From JAISDD01 sp031553935 (lineage in GTDB: Bacteria; Bacillota; Syntrophomonadia; Syntrophomonadales; Syntrophomonadaceae): a DNA stretch of 64,000 nt. Positions 52,187-61,692 of the stretch are shown here, one piece after another. The notes under the pieces are model-generated. The model saw only the letters and a list, made by a program, of their open reading frames with translations. It did not search any database and had not been told where the DNA came from. Numbering within the stretch: position 1 is the stretch's first letter; each line of letters begins with the position of its first letter. The stretch is taken from contig JAVBKS010000003.1 of NCBI GenBank assembly GCA_031553935.1, forward strand, positions 76,025-140,024, given 5' to 3'. Made by a program: the position numbers and the translations under genes.

Positions 52187-53020
52187 TTGATACCTAATAT
52201 AGACAGAATAATAAAACTGGCCCTGGAAGAAGACATAGGTCCGCAGGACATAACTACATACAACCTAGTTTCATCAGAAAAAAAGGGGAAAGGTGAATTT
52301 CTGTGCAAAAGCGCAGGAATAATTGCCGGACTGCAGGTTTGCGAAAGAGTATTTGCGCTTATTGAACCCAATATCGATTTTATAATGTACAAAAAAGATG
52401 GTGATATTGTTAAAGCGGGTGAGATAATAGCTACTGTTTCCGGGGGCTTAAGAACGCTTTTGACCGGAGAACGAGTAGCCCTTAATTTTCTGCAGAGAAT
52501 GTCGGGGATTGCTACTCAGACAGGGCATTTGGCTGACTTAATTGCAGATAAAAAAGCAAAGCTAGTTGATACCCGTAAAACCACTCCTGGAATGCGGATA
52601 TTAGAAAAATATGCCGTGCGCATGGGAGGCGGCCGAAACCATAGATTCGGATTATTTGACGGGGCGATGATAAAAGACAATCACATTAAAGCAGTAGGGA
52701 GCATAACCGAAGCTGTAAGGCTGCTGAAGCATTCATTAGCCCATACCATTAAAATCGAAGTTGAGGCAGAAAATATCGAACAGATTCGCGAAGCTCTGAC
52801 AGCAGGTGCCGATATAATACTGCTAGACAATATGACACCGGCTGAATTGAAAGAGGCGGTTAGTTTTATTGCTGGTCGCGCGCTTACCGAAGCCTCGGGC
52901 GGTATTAATCAAGATAATATTAGAGCAGTAGCAGACAGTGGAGTTGATTTGATATCAGTCGGAGCTTTAACTCATTCGGTTAAGAGTTTAGATATTAGTT
53001 TTAATTTAGTTGGTATTTGA
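52187..53020 (+). CDS. nadC: Nicotinate-nucleotide pyrophosphorylase (carboxylating)
   Basis: 277 residues starting at TTG behind GAGG. It converts quinolinate and PRPP into nicotinate mononucleotide and CO2. Motifs: ALEEDIGPQDITT, RVALNFLQRMSGIAT, VDTRKTTPGMRILEKYAVRMGGGRNHR, IKDNHIKAV, EVEAENIEQ and LLDNM. It completes the quinolinate route with nadA and nadB. Confidence 0.97.
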   Translation: MIPNIDRIIKLALEEDIGPQDITTYNLVSSEKKGKGEFLCKSAGIIAGLQVCERVFALIEPNIDFIMYKKDGDIVKAGEIIATVSGGLRTLLTGERVALNFLQRMSGIATQTGHLADLIADKKAKLVDTRKTTPGMRILEKYAVRMGGGRNHRFGLFDGAMIKDNHIKAVGSITEAVRLLKHSLAHTIKIEVEAENIEQIREALTAGADIILLDNMTPAELKEAVSFIAGRALTEASGGINQDNIRAVADSGVDLISVGALTHSVKSLDISFNLVGI

Positions 53021-53050
53021 TAATTAGAATTAACGAAATGAGAAGGCATT

Positions 53051-53617
53051 ATGAAAACAACCCGTGAGCTGGTAATAGCTGCAATGTTTACAGCTCTGAT
53101 GTGTGTAGTAACAATACTAATGAGGATCATACAACCGGTTGCAGTATTACCGTTTAGTTTACAGCCCTTGATTATGATGCTAGCAGCTTATCTATTGCCC
53201 CCGCGAACTGTTTTATATAGCATGTCGGCTTACCTCGTTTTAGGTCTTATTGGGATGCCGGTTTTTTCTCTCCCCCCTTGGGGAGGTTTAGGTTATTTTC
53301 TCGTTCCAAGCTTTGGATTTCTCTTAGCTTTTCCTTTGTCAGGATGGTTGCAAGCAAAGCTTATAAAAGGGCAGAGCTTATTGCGGATGTTTATGGCAGC
53401 TCTGGCTGGCATAGGAGTATATTACTTAATTGGGTTGCCTTATATGTATATCATCCTTAATTTTTATGTAGGAAAATCAATCGATGTGGTTCGATTATTA
53501 ATGATCGGTTTTCTGCCCTTTATAGTTTTCGATATAGTTAAAATAATAGTCGCTATTTATCTGGGCCGTGCAATCCGGGAACGATTAGCCTGGCAAAACC
53601 CTGAAGAGATTCATTAA
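53051..53617 (+). CDS. bioY: Biotin transporter BioY (ECF S-component)
   Basis: 188 residues with six membrane helices. Family features: MKTTRELVIAAMFTALMCVV, PVAVLPFSLQPLIMMLAAYLLPPR, YLVLGLIGMPVF and GPSFGFLLAFPLSG-like VPSFGFLLAFPLSG. It captures biotin alone or with a shared EcfAAT module, which is not in the window. AAGGCATT precedes the ATG. It sits between nadC and coaX and is probably co-transcribed. Confidence 0.95.
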   Translation: MKTTRELVIAAMFTALMCVVTILMRIIQPVAVLPFSLQPLIMMLAAYLLPPRTVLYSMSAYLVLGLIGMPVFSLPPWGGLGYFLVPSFGFLLAFPLSGWLQAKLIKGQSLLRMFMAALAGIGVYYLIGLPYMYIILNFYVGKSIDVVRLLMIGFLPFIVFDIVKIIVAIYLGRAIRERLAWQNPEEIH

Positions 53618-53641
53618 TCATTAGAACAAGGAGGACCAACT

Positions 53642-54421
53642 TTGGTTTTAGTATTTGATGTCGGCAATACTAATATGGTGGTAGGAGTATTTCAAAATCA
53701 TGAATTAAAATGCCACTGGCGTATAATGACCTCAGCGCAGAGGACTTGTGATGAGTATGGAATGCTGCTAAAGTCACTGTTTGAATATGCCGGACTAGAG
53801 ATGAAAGCGGTCAACTCAGTTGTAGTCTCAACAGTTGTACCGAGTCTAGTACAAGAATTAGCCTGGATGGCAGAAAACTACTTCTCATGCTCGGTTCTTT
53901 TGGTTGAACCGGGGATAAAGACCGGCTTAGCAATAAAATGCGAAAACCCACGTGAGATTGGTGCCGATCGAATCGTTAATGCAGTGGCAGCATACCATAA
54001 GTTCAAAGGTGAAAACCTAATCATAGTCGATTTTGGTACGGCCACAACCTTTTGTGTTCTAAGCAGCAAAGGTGAATACTTTGGCGGGGCCATTGCGCCA
54101 GGTATCGTTATTTCCAGTGATGCCTTAGTAGCAAGGGCGGCCAAGCTTCCAAGAGTCGAGATCATAAAACCTAAAAGCGTTATTGGCAAAAACACGATTA
54201 CTAGCATGCAATCCGGCATAATATACGGATTCGTAGGCCAAGTCGAAGGCATAATCAATAGAATAAAAAAAGAGTATGGTGAAAAAATGAAAGTCATTGC
54301 AACCGGTGGTCTAGCCAGAATCATAGCTGCAGAAACCGACACTATTGATTTGGTTGATGATAACCTGACCCTTGACGGATTAAGCATAATTCACGAACTA
54401 AACCAGGGAAAAAATGATTAA
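53642..54421 (+). CDS. coaX: Type III pantothenate kinase
   Basis: 259 residues starting at TTG behind AAGGAGGA. The ASKHA motifs are LVFDVGNTNMVVGVF (phosphate loop), PREIGADRIVNAVAA, IVDFGTATTF and GAIAPGI. It phosphorylates pantothenate, the first step of CoA synthesis, and needs a monovalent cation; it is not fed back by CoA. It uses the product of panBCD a few kilobases upstream. It overlaps dusB by 8 bp. Confidence 0.97.
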   Translation: MVLVFDVGNTNMVVGVFQNHELKCHWRIMTSAQRTCDEYGMLLKSLFEYAGLEMKAVNSVVVSTVVPSLVQELAWMAENYFSCSVLLVEPGIKTGLAIKCENPREIGADRIVNAVAAYHKFKGENLIIVDFGTATTFCVLSSKGEYFGGAIAPGIVISSDALVARAAKLPRVEIIKPKSVIGKNTITSMQSGIIYGFVGQVEGIINRIKKEYGEKMKVIATGGLARIIAAETDTIDLVDDNLTLDGLSIIHELNQGKND

Positions 54422-55367
54422 GATAGGGAATATAACATTTTCTGGCAAGGTATGGGCAGCACCGATGGCCGGTATCACCGATAAAGCGTGTCGCATGATT
54501 AACCATCAATTTGGCAGCGGTTTAGTATTTACAGAAATGATAAATGACAAAGGCCTAGTGTACCAGCAAGCAAGAAGCTTGGCTATGCTAGACCTAAAAG
54601 ACGAAACCTACCCGGTTGCTGTACAAATTTTTGGCAAAGAACCGGAATGCATAGCTCAAGCTGCTAAAATAGCCGAAAAGCAGGGAGCAGCATTAATTGA
54701 TATTAATATGGGATGTCCTACCCCAAAGATCGTCAAAAATGGTGAAGGCGCAGCTTTAATGAATGACAAAGGCCGCTGTCGAGCAATCATGCGTGCGGCG
54801 GTTAATAGTGTTGAAATTCCGGTAACCGTTAAAATGCGCCGGGGATGGGATGATGAAAGCACAGATTGTCTAGAAATTGGAAGAATTGCCGAGCAGGAAA
54901 AAATAGCTGCCGTAACCATTCATCCTCGTAGTCGGGTTCAATTCTTTCGCGGAAATGCCGATTGGGACATGGTAAAACTCCTAAAAAGACAGATTTCCAT
55001 ACCAGTAATTGGCAATGGCGATATTGCGAATGCCGAAACTGCAGCCCAAAATCTCGATTATTCAGGTTGTGACGCGATAATGGTAGGCCGAGGCTTCTTG
55101 GGTAATCCCTTTATTTTTAGAGAAATTTCAGCATATCTACAAACCCGAACCATCCTTCCTCCGCCAAACTGGGAAGAACGCCGGGAAGCTGCCCTTAAGC
55201 ATCTGCAACTAGCCTGCAAATATAAAGGCGAAAATGTAGGGGTCAGAGAAATGCGCAAACATATCTCTTGGTACTGCAAAGGAGTTCCAGGCGCAGCTAA
55301 AAAACGTGATTTGATTAATAAAGCGCTCACATTCGAACAAATGGCAGACTGCTTGAGTTTTTTGTAG
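54414..55367 (+). CDS. dusB: tRNA-dihydrouridine synthase, DusB-type
   Basis: 317 residues. It reduces uridine to dihydrouridine in tRNA with FMN. Motifs: VWAAPMAGITDKACRM, QIFGKEPE, INMGCPTPKIVKNGEGAALM (catalytic Cys in MGCP), VTVKMRRGWD, VTIHPRSR, PVIGNGDI and IMVGRGFLGNP. The start lies inside coaX, so translation is coupled. It ends the plus-strand cofactor block; no convincing terminator follows. Confidence 0.96.
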   Translation: MIKIGNITFSGKVWAAPMAGITDKACRMINHQFGSGLVFTEMINDKGLVYQQARSLAMLDLKDETYPVAVQIFGKEPECIAQAAKIAEKQGAALIDINMGCPTPKIVKNGEGAALMNDKGRCRAIMRAAVNSVEIPVTVKMRRGWDDESTDCLEIGRIAEQEKIAAVTIHPRSRVQFFRGNADWDMVKLLKRQISIPVIGNGDIANAETAAQNLDYSGCDAIMVGRGFLGNPFIFREISAYLQTRTILPPPNWEERREAALKHLQLACKYKGENVGVREMRKHISWYCKGVPGAAKKRDLINKALTFEQMADCLSFL

Positions 55368-55508
55368 ATACTGATAATCAGGTTTATTAATTATAGCAGT
55401 AACTGAAAATTAGTATCTGCCCGCAAGAATAAAAGGCGCCCAATTACTGGAAGTTAGCAATTGAACCAGAGTAGTCAGGCCTCATTTCTCGAATACAATT
55501 GATAACGG

Positions 55509-56390
55509 TTAAATGCGGAAATAGATTTCATCTACGGATTTAATTAAATTGAGGCTAAGTAAGTACTCCAGGTGCTTGGCAATCATGATTTCTTGAAAGA
55601 CTCTATTTAATGGGATAAATGCGGCGCGGTTCTCATTGTACAAAAAACTCTTATCCGCGAGTTGGGTTATTGTTTGCGGCTCTTTTAAAGATTGCAGGAC
55701 CAGATCATTGCTCTTGTGGATGATATTGATATAATCAAGGAATCGCTGTTTAATATTTTCAGTTATCAAGCCTTGATGGCCAGATAAAACTATTTTTGGA
55801 TTCAGCTCCATACATCTATCGACAGAGTTGATAAAATCGCTAATATGACTGCCTTTACTTAAGTAAATGGGTCCGAATTTGTTTAAGGTAATGTCAGCAG
55901 TATGAAGAAGCTCTTGCTCTGGGAACCAGAAAGCACAATGCCCAGCAGTATGCCCCGGGGTATGGATAACTTGCATTTTGATACTACCGAAATCAAAATG
56001 ATCGCCATCCTTTAGTGTTTTGTCTATAGGGGTAGGGACAAAGTCAGAATTGTCAGAGAAGATACTGACAAGATATTCCATATCGAAATCGGCCAAACCG
56101 GTTTCGTCATAAGCCGCTTCTGCAGACTGTAATGGAGGACAGTCTTTAGAGTGAATCATTCTTTTGGCTTTGACAAAAAGTTCATGATTTCCAACATGAT
56201 CGGGATGAAAGTGAGAAAAGAAAATCATGTCAATCTTATTCTTTGCTAGTGACATGGCCTGGGCTCTCCCGCAACAGGTGTCAATCATTGTGGAGAGATC
56301 ATCTCTTATGATCAAACAATGGCAATTTGGATAGCGGTCATCAGCAGGGGGCTCTAAATGAAAAATTTTATCAAATAACAAACGGGTCAT
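55509..56390 (-). CDS. Metallo-beta-lactamase-fold hydrolase, paralogue B
   Basis: 293 residues. The metal-binding HFHPDH is His60/His62/Asp64/His65; further ligands are in HTPGHTAGH, HTADITL and LSGHQGLI. The first ~215 residues are the MBL fold of the glyoxalase-II type; the last ~80 are a helical or winged-helix-like region (AAFIPLNRVFQEIMIAKHLEYLLSLNLIK) as found in some MBL proteins. The substrate cannot be told. It lies 37 bp after a close paralogue on the same strand. Confidence 0.85.
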   Translation of the reverse strand: MTRLLFDKIFHLEPPADDRYPNCHCLIIRDDLSTMIDTCCGRAQAMSLAKNKIDMIFFSHFHPDHVGNHELFVKAKRMIHSKDCPPLQSAEAAYDETGLADFDMEYLVSIFSDNSDFVPTPIDKTLKDGDHFDFGSIKMQVIHTPGHTAGHCAFWFPEQELLHTADITLNKFGPIYLSKGSHISDFINSVDRCMELNPKIVLSGHQGLITENIKQRFLDYINIIHKSNDLVLQSLKEPQTITQLADKSFLYNENRAAFIPLNRVFQEIMIAKHLEYLLSLNLIKSVDEIYFRI

Positions 56391-56427
56391 TTCTTAACCT
56401 TTCTTTTTGGAACATCTACCTGAAATA

Positions 56428-57318
56428 TCAACAACGGAAGTAAATGCCGTCCACATGCTTTACCAAATTTTGTTCAATTAAATAGGTAAGATGATTAGCA
56501 ATGGTTGTTTCTTCGAAAAACAAAAAAAACTCCCTATAAGGTATCCAACCTTTTCCCCAGAATAGCTGCTTATCGACTAACTGGCTAAAGGTTAAAGGGG
56601 TTTTTAATTCGAGTAATACTTTCTCTACATCCAGAAATAGCTTGGCCAGAAAATCACTAAACCTTTCCGGGATGTTTTCAGTAATTATATCGTCATGTCC
56701 GGGTATGACTATTTTAGGATGCAGGGATTGGCACATCTTAATTGTGCTTATATAATCACTAATGCGACTGCAGGAGTTAGCAATCCAAGGACCTTGAGCG
56801 CTAAGGGTTATGTCGACTGAAAACAGCATTTCTAAATCATCTGCCCAAAACACACAATGACCGGGAGTATGCCCAGGTGCGTGCAGTACTTTAATCTTGG
56901 TTGAGCCGAGGTCTAATACCTCGCCATCAACAATATATTTATTAACCTTGCCTGGTTTCATTCGGTGGGAATCGATAAAAGAATAGGCGATTTCATCATG
57001 CTGGTATTCGAAAAACCCAGCCATCTCCATACCAACTATTGGGTCTCTAATTGCAGGCGCATCTAATTCATGAGCCCACACTTGCGAATCAACGAAAAGA
57101 TCATTATTCATTGTGTGGTCAATATGAAAGTGGGAATTAATCAGTATGTCTATACCGCTGTTGGCCAGAGAACTAGCTTTTTTTCTGCCGCAGCTATTGT
57201 CGATTAAAACTCTAACTTCATCGTTGATTAAAAGGCAATTACAATAAGGATGTTCAGCCTTATGGGATTCAACAAGAAATACTTTATCACTAACAGGTAT
57301 CAAAATATGTAACTCCAA
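56428..57318 (-). CDS. Metallo-beta-lactamase-fold hydrolase, paralogue A
   Basis: 296 residues with HFHIDH (His63/His65/Asp67/His68), HAPGHTPGHCVFW, SVDITL and IPGHDDII. It shares its C-terminal region (TTIANHLTYLIEQNLVKHVDGIYFRC) with the next gene, and the pair is a tandem duplication. Shared N-terminal HPYCNCLLINDEV/YPNCHCLIIRDDL and CGR motifs also differ from standard glyoxalase II. No reaction is assigned. Upstream is a long AT-rich gap. Confidence 0.85.
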   Translation of the reverse strand: MELHILIPVSDKVFLVESHKAEHPYCNCLLINDEVRVLIDNSCGRKKASSLANSGIDILINSHFHIDHTMNNDLFVDSQVWAHELDAPAIRDPIVGMEMAGFFEYQHDEIAYSFIDSHRMKPGKVNKYIVDGEVLDLGSTKIKVLHAPGHTPGHCVFWADDLEMLFSVDITLSAQGPWIANSCSRISDYISTIKMCQSLHPKIVIPGHDDIITENIPERFSDFLAKLFLDVEKVLLELKTPLTFSQLVDKQLFWGKGWIPYREFFLFFEETTIANHLTYLIEQNLVKHVDGIYFRC

Positions 57319-57799
57319 TATAACTGATCTGTATTAAGCTACCAAAAAAGCATATCAAGAAGCTAGCACAGCAAATGAAAATCTTTTCTAATAACTAAAC
57401 TATAACTAGGACCGAATAAATTATCCGGGTTGAATTTTTTAATTAAAAGTATATATTCACGCATAGAAAGTTGCAACAAATATTTTGGTTACGACATATT
57501 AATAAATTAAAATTTTTGCAAGCAAAAATAGGTTGAACCCAACAATCATACCATATTCAAGATCTCTGAGGTATAGTTTTATTACTTCCTGTATCTTTGG
57601 CAGAATAATAATGAACCCTTTTTGTTATTAGAAATTGAAAAATCTGATATCATATTGTTGATTGCTGTCCAAGAGATGATCCGCTATGACGAAAAGGAGC
57701 AGATGCTTGAACTTTAGGTAAAAAGGAAGGACATCAAAGGGGGCGCTTCTATAGTCACCCTCATGATGTTTGGGAATACAAATATTGGGAGTGATATTG
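57319..57799. other. AT-rich intergenic region, no clear gene
   Basis: Between the divergent MBL gene and the membrane protein. A frame of about 45 codons ending at 57718 (QEMIRYDEKEQMLEL at its end) has no ribosome binding site and is too short to assign. It might be a gene remnant. No terminator, repeat or strong promoter was identified. Confidence 0.5.
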
Positions 57800-58714
57800 G
57801 TGTTATCTAAGCCAATGACTATAGGGGGCCTTTTTGATTATTCCTTTCGCTTGTTTCGTGGGAACTTACATAATTTAATCATCATTTCTCTTGTTTTAAT
57901 AATTGCAGATGTCTTCTTCCTGCTAGCATCGCTTGGAGAAGAATTATTTTATATCTCGGCAATCAATATGAACGGCTTAGCCATCTTATGGCTTTTGATT
58001 TCTGCCTTAATAATCTATCCAATTTGTGCTGGCATGATAGTGAAGGATACTTTTTATAGAATCGAAGCGAAAAAACTAACTCTAACAGAATTATTGAGAG
58101 AGTCAGCAGCGAATTTAGGTAAGTATATCATTTCAATGATATGCCTTGCTTTAATCGTTATGAGTATAATGGGTGTAATTTATTTCATTTTAGATTTTTT
58201 TCATATGGCCTTGATAGACCTAGTCATAAATATGTATGAAGAGTCGTTTCCACCTGATGAATACTTAATGGGGATGAGGATTGTTTTCTATGCAGGAGTC
58301 TTATTAATGTACTTTATGGCATTTTTCTTTTCATGCTGGGGTTTGATTATCTTTCCCATTATGGAGCAGGAAAAGCTTTATGGATTTACGGCCGTATTTA
58401 GAGCATTGAATATAATTTATAGGAAATTTTGGCGCCTTTTGGGAACTGTGATCATATTAGGATTGCTAATTATGGTAGCAACCTTGATGATTGTCGGAAT
58501 AATTGTTTTCATAAATGAGCTCTATTTAGATGTTTTTTCTTTCTTTGAGTCAATTGGAAACCTTATCACCGCTATCTTCAACATTATTTATAGTTTTGCC
58601 GCTCCATTTATTATGATCCTTGTCATTATAGTATACAAAGATATTTGTTTCCGATTAGAAGGTACTGACTTGAGGTTAGATTCAAATAATGGCGATGAAT
58701 CGAAAGAGGGTTAA
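57800..58714 (+). CDS. Multi-pass membrane protein, unknown function
   Basis: GTG at 57800 is 8 nt after GGGAG; starts up to 57770 overlap or precede that site. 304 residues with about six membrane helices (LIIISLVLIIADVFFLL, AILWLLISALIIYPI, YIISMICLALIVMSIM, IVFYAGVLLMYFMAFF and others) and a short acidic C terminus. The layout and the N-terminal ...FDYSFRLFRGNLHNL motif recall the membrane domain of glycerophosphodiester phosphodiesterases and related DUFs. No catalytic part is present. It stands alone. Confidence 0.7.
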   Translation: MLSKPMTIGGLFDYSFRLFRGNLHNLIIISLVLIIADVFFLLASLGEELFYISAINMNGLAILWLLISALIIYPICAGMIVKDTFYRIEAKKLTLTELLRESAANLGKYIISMICLALIVMSIMGVIYFILDFFHMALIDLVINMYEESFPPDEYLMGMRIVFYAGVLLMYFMAFFFSCWGLIIFPIMEQEKLYGFTAVFRALNIIYRKFWRLLGTVIILGLLIMVATLMIVGIIVFINELYLDVFSFFESIGNLITAIFNIIYSFAAPFIMILVIIVYKDICFRLEGTDLRLDSNNGDESKEG

Positions 58715-58846
58715 GTCAGAAGAGCGAGGGAAAAGCACGGATCATAATTGACAGAGGGTTTTTGCACAAGTGGATGAGATTTCGTTCTAGTATTATGGAA
58801 TATAAACCAACATGAGGCATAAATAAACGGCTTATATTTCCGATTA

Positions 58847-59923
58847 TTATTGGTATGTTAGCATAATCCTGATGGTGAAACAGTTATCATTGTATTCAGC
58901 CTCTATTGTCCCACAATGCAATTCAATGATTTTTTTTGCACTGGCTAGACCGAGCCCGGAGCCGTCTGGATTATAACTGCGAGACTTATCTTCCCGGTAA
59001 AGCCAATCAAAAATTCGGTCTAAATTATTGGGATTGAAATTAGAAGCCCAATTAGTAAAGGTTATGTTAATATGCTCATCTGCAGAAATTCTAACCCGAA
59101 ATGAAGAGTTATCATCACCATATTTTAAAGCATTATTGATAATATTATCGAATACTCTCAGTATTTTCTCTTTGTCAGAGAGAGTAACTGCGTTTTCTAC
59201 GCCTTCATAATCCAGCAACATATTCTTCTCTTGGAAGTTAATTAGATAGTCGCCTAATGATTGTTTAAGCAAGACATTGAGATCAGTTGGAGTAAGATTC
59301 AATACGAAATTGGGATCTGATAATTTAACGAATTCTAATAATTCATTGACTAAGTGTTTGACGTTCAAACTCTTGCGATAAGCTATTTCTATGTAGCCTT
59401 GGTTTTCCGGAGATAGATCGCTTTTATTAGTCAGCTCCAAATATCCTATTATTGAAGTCAAGGGAGATTTTAGATCATGGGATACGGCTGATATCAGCTC
59501 GTGTTTCGATTGTTGAACTTCGCTGGTTTTCATAATTTCATCCTTGATGCGCTCAGACATGATATTAATATTTTGGGCAAGCAGTGCCAGTTCATCTCGT
59601 CCTTTTATTTGAAGTGGTTCTATATATGCTACCTCAGTAATAGCGACTATCTTCGTGCTGATATAATTCAAATATTTAAGCCTCTTGCTGATAAGCAGTA
59701 AAAACACTAGGATGAAAACACTTACAGAAATCCCAAAGAAAACAAAAGATAAGAGGTTATAGTGGCTGATTGCAGCCATGGGATCATCAGCACCGGCAAG
59801 TTGCAAATACAAAGGAGCCATATACAAGCTCCATTCTACTATGGTAGTAACTAATGCTGCCCCATAAGCAACAACTATCGCCAGTAAGAGCTTAACTGCT
59901 ATTTTACGGCTAAATATGTTCAT
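58847..59923 (-). CDS. Sensor histidine kinase
   Basis: The ATG at 59923 overlaps the response-regulator stop by 4 bp (ATGA). About 358 residues: membrane helix, ~30-residue external loop (WSLYMAPLYLQLAGADDPM), second helix, HAMP-like linker (EPLQIKGRDELALLAQNINIMSERI), HisKA with AVSHDLKSPLTSIIGYLEL, and HATPase with NNALKYG and DGSGLGLASAKKII. It is an OmpR-system kinase; the external domain is very short, so it may sense membrane state. It is the last gene of the methyltransferase operon. Confidence 0.93.
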   Translation of the reverse strand: MNIFSRKIAVKLLLAIVVAYGAALVTTIVEWSLYMAPLYLQLAGADDPMAAISHYNLLSFVFFGISVSVFILVFLLLISKRLKYLNYISTKIVAITEVAYIEPLQIKGRDELALLAQNINIMSERIKDEIMKTSEVQQSKHELISAVSHDLKSPLTSIIGYLELTNKSDLSPENQGYIEIAYRKSLNVKHLVNELLEFVKLSDPNFVLNLTPTDLNVLLKQSLGDYLINFQEKNMLLDYEGVENAVTLSDKEKILRVFDNIINNALKYGDDNSSFRVRISADEHINITFTNWASNFNPNNLDRIFDWLYREDKSRSYNPDGSGLGLASAKKIIELHCGTIEAEYNDNCFTIRIMLTYQ

Positions 59924-60597
59924 ACTTTGTACCCTACTCCCCAAACGGTTTTTAGATACTGAGGATCTTTGGGATTGATTTCGATTTTCCTTCTGATCTT
60001 AGCTATATGCATCATTACTGAAGTATCGGAAATCCCATCTCTCTCATTCCAGAGATTCTCGCACAATTTGTCAATGCTGAAAACGGTATTACGATTTAGG
60101 CATAGTAGTTCTAGTATCCTATATTCGGTAGGTGTTAGCATAATTTCTTGCTCATCGACAAATACTTGCCGGGATTCACGTCTTATCTCTAATTGTTCTA
60201 TCTTTATGATGTTTTTATTCTTGTTGTCAAACTCGATATATCTCCTTAACAGAGTTTTTACCCTAATCAATAATTCCATTGAGCTAAAGGGTTTGGCAAT
60301 ATAATCATCAGCCCCAATCGATAAGCCCTGCAGCATATCAATTTCCTGGTCCTTAGCTGTCAAAAAAATTACAGGCATAAACTTATCTTTGCGAATTTCC
60401 AGCAAAGTTTCTAAGCCGTCTTTTTCAGGCATCATAATATCAAGGATTACCAAGTCGAAGTTTTTTTTATTTAAGATTGCCAAAGCATCAGTGCCATTAA
60501 CAGCTTCAATTATTCTATAGCCTGAATTCTCCAGGTACAACCGAACTAATTTTCGAATATCTTCATCATCATCCGCCACCAAAATTGTATATTCCAT
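59920..60597 (-). CDS. OmpR-family response regulator
   Basis: The ATG at 60597 is 8 nt after GGAGG; a longer TTG start at 60612 is too close. 225 residues: receiver with VADDDED, phospho-acceptor Asp53 in LDIMMPEKDG, FLTAKD and KPFSSMELLIRV, then a winged-helix DNA-binding domain (LTPTEYRILELLCLNRNTVFS, ending TVWGVGYKV). It is paired with the kinase that overlaps its end. Targets are unknown; autoregulation of the operon is likely. Confidence 0.95.
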   Translation of the reverse strand: MEYTILVADDDEDIRKLVRLYLENSGYRIIEAVNGTDALAILNKKNFDLVILDIMMPEKDGLETLLEIRKDKFMPVIFLTAKDQEIDMLQGLSIGADDYIAKPFSSMELLIRVKTLLRRYIEFDNKNKNIIKIEQLEIRRESRQVFVDEQEIMLTPTEYRILELLCLNRNTVFSIDKLCENLWNERDGISDTSVMMHIAKIRRKIEINPKDPQYLKTVWGVGYKV

Positions 60598-60615
60598 GGA
60601 CACTACCTCCAATCA

Positions 60616-61128
60616 CTATTGAACAGCCAAGACATTCTTGTTTTTCATTTTAAAGCAAATAGTAATTAATAATAATACAGCGATCTCTATACTAACCAGC
60701 CCCCATTGCGGCAGATGCAAAACTGCTGACAATTCTTGAGAGAAGGCTATAGAGCTTACCGAAATTCCTTTAAAAAATAAGGCCAGCAGTAAGAACTCCC
60801 AAGAAGCCATATTTAGAACACCAGCACCTACACATACTATTTCATCAGGCAATACCGGTATGACAAATAACAAACCAGTGACCAAAATTCGATTTCTTTC
60901 CGTTAAGGCTATATATTGCAGTACTTTTGGGTTATCTCTTAACTTGGCAAATAACAAAGTGGAGAATTTATACATACATAAAATTCCTAATACAGATCCA
61001 ATGTATCCTAAGATAAAGGCCTGAGTCGAACCAAGTTTCATACTTCCCCATAATACGGTAGTTACTTCTGGTAAGGGCAAACATATTGGCTGTAAAAAAC
61101 AGATTAAAAAAAACAATACTGCTAACAT
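60616..61128 (-). CDS. VTT (TVP38/TMEM64/DedA-like) membrane protein
   Basis: 170 residues with about five membrane helices. The VTT-type features are PLPEVTTVLWGSMKLGSTQAFILGYIGSVLG and PVLPDEIVCVGAGVLNMASWEFLLLALF. Related proteins move or scramble lipids or undecaprenyl phosphate across membranes, but short Firmicute forms are little studied. It overlaps the methyltransferase gene by 1 bp and precedes the response regulator by 18 bp. Confidence 0.82.
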   Translation of the reverse strand: MLAVLFFLICFLQPICLPLPEVTTVLWGSMKLGSTQAFILGYIGSVLGILCMYKFSTLLFAKLRDNPKVLQYIALTERNRILVTGLLFVIPVLPDEIVCVGAGVLNMASWEFLLLALFFKGISVSSIAFSQELSAVLHLPQWGLVSIEIAVLLLITICFKMKNKNVLAVQ

Positions 61129-61688
61129 TATATAACCCCCTTCCTTTGAATCTCGTAAACAAAAGCAGGAGGAAAGTTTTTCAAAACAAGTTTTTCGCTC
61201 TTAATAGAAAATTTACAACATAAAGTCCTTTTTAAGCAAGGCGAGTATTGAAAAAGAATAAACCGGGAAGTTGAGTCCATAATGTTCTGGGTTACATTTA
61301 GAATCTGTTCAGTAGTACTATCCGGCAATATTGTAAAAGGAAGTCCAGAAACAATATAGTCCACTGATTTCAAGTCATAAGCTGCCAAGTAGTGGTTAAT
61401 GTTTTCCGCATCGTCGTTAATAATTAATACATTTTTAATACTACCGTATTGGTGCCGCAATCGCTCGCAAAACAGAGAGTTTTTTTCAATGGCAAGAAAT
61501 AGGGTATCATCTGGCTTATTCTTAATGATCTCACCCGTAAATACTCCGGTTCCAGGTCCATATTCTACAATACATTTGCAATCATCAAAATCAATACTGC
61601 CAACCATCTGGTTGCATAAGGCCTTACTGCTGGGAACAACAGCTCCGATGGAGAAGGGATTTTTCAGAAATTCTTTCAAAAATGTCAT
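61128..61688 (-). CDS. SAM-dependent methyltransferase, phospholipid N-methyltransferase-like
   Basis: 186 residues. The N-terminal FLKEFLKNPFSIGAVVPSSKALCNQM and motif I VEYGPGTGVFTGEI (~40-52) match the PmtA/KsgA-like group; SGLPFTILP and FQYSP follow. This group methylates phosphatidylethanolamine in some bacteria, but the substrate is not established. The ATG is preceded by AAAGGAG 9-10 nt away, and this site lies inside an 11-bp perfect inverted repeat. It is the first gene of a four-gene operon with a VTT protein and a two-component system, implying a lipid or envelope role. Confidence 0.85.
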   Translation of the reverse strand: MTFLKEFLKNPFSIGAVVPSSKALCNQMVGSIDFDDCKCIVEYGPGTGVFTGEIIKNKPDDTLFLAIEKNSLFCERLRHQYGSIKNVLIINDDAENINHYLAAYDLKSVDYIVSGLPFTILPDSTTEQILNVTQNIMDSTSRFILFQYSPCLKRTLCCKFSIKSEKLVLKNFPPAFVYEIQRKGVI

Positions 61689-61692
61689 GGCA

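Noticed and set aside
53878..54387. 169-codon frame antisense to coaX
   Set aside because: coaX is complete with all motifs; the antisense frame has no ribosome binding site or recognisable domain.
57580..57720. Short frame ending QEMIRYDEKEQMLEL
   Set aside because: About 45 codons, no ribosome binding site and no family match; may be a remnant.
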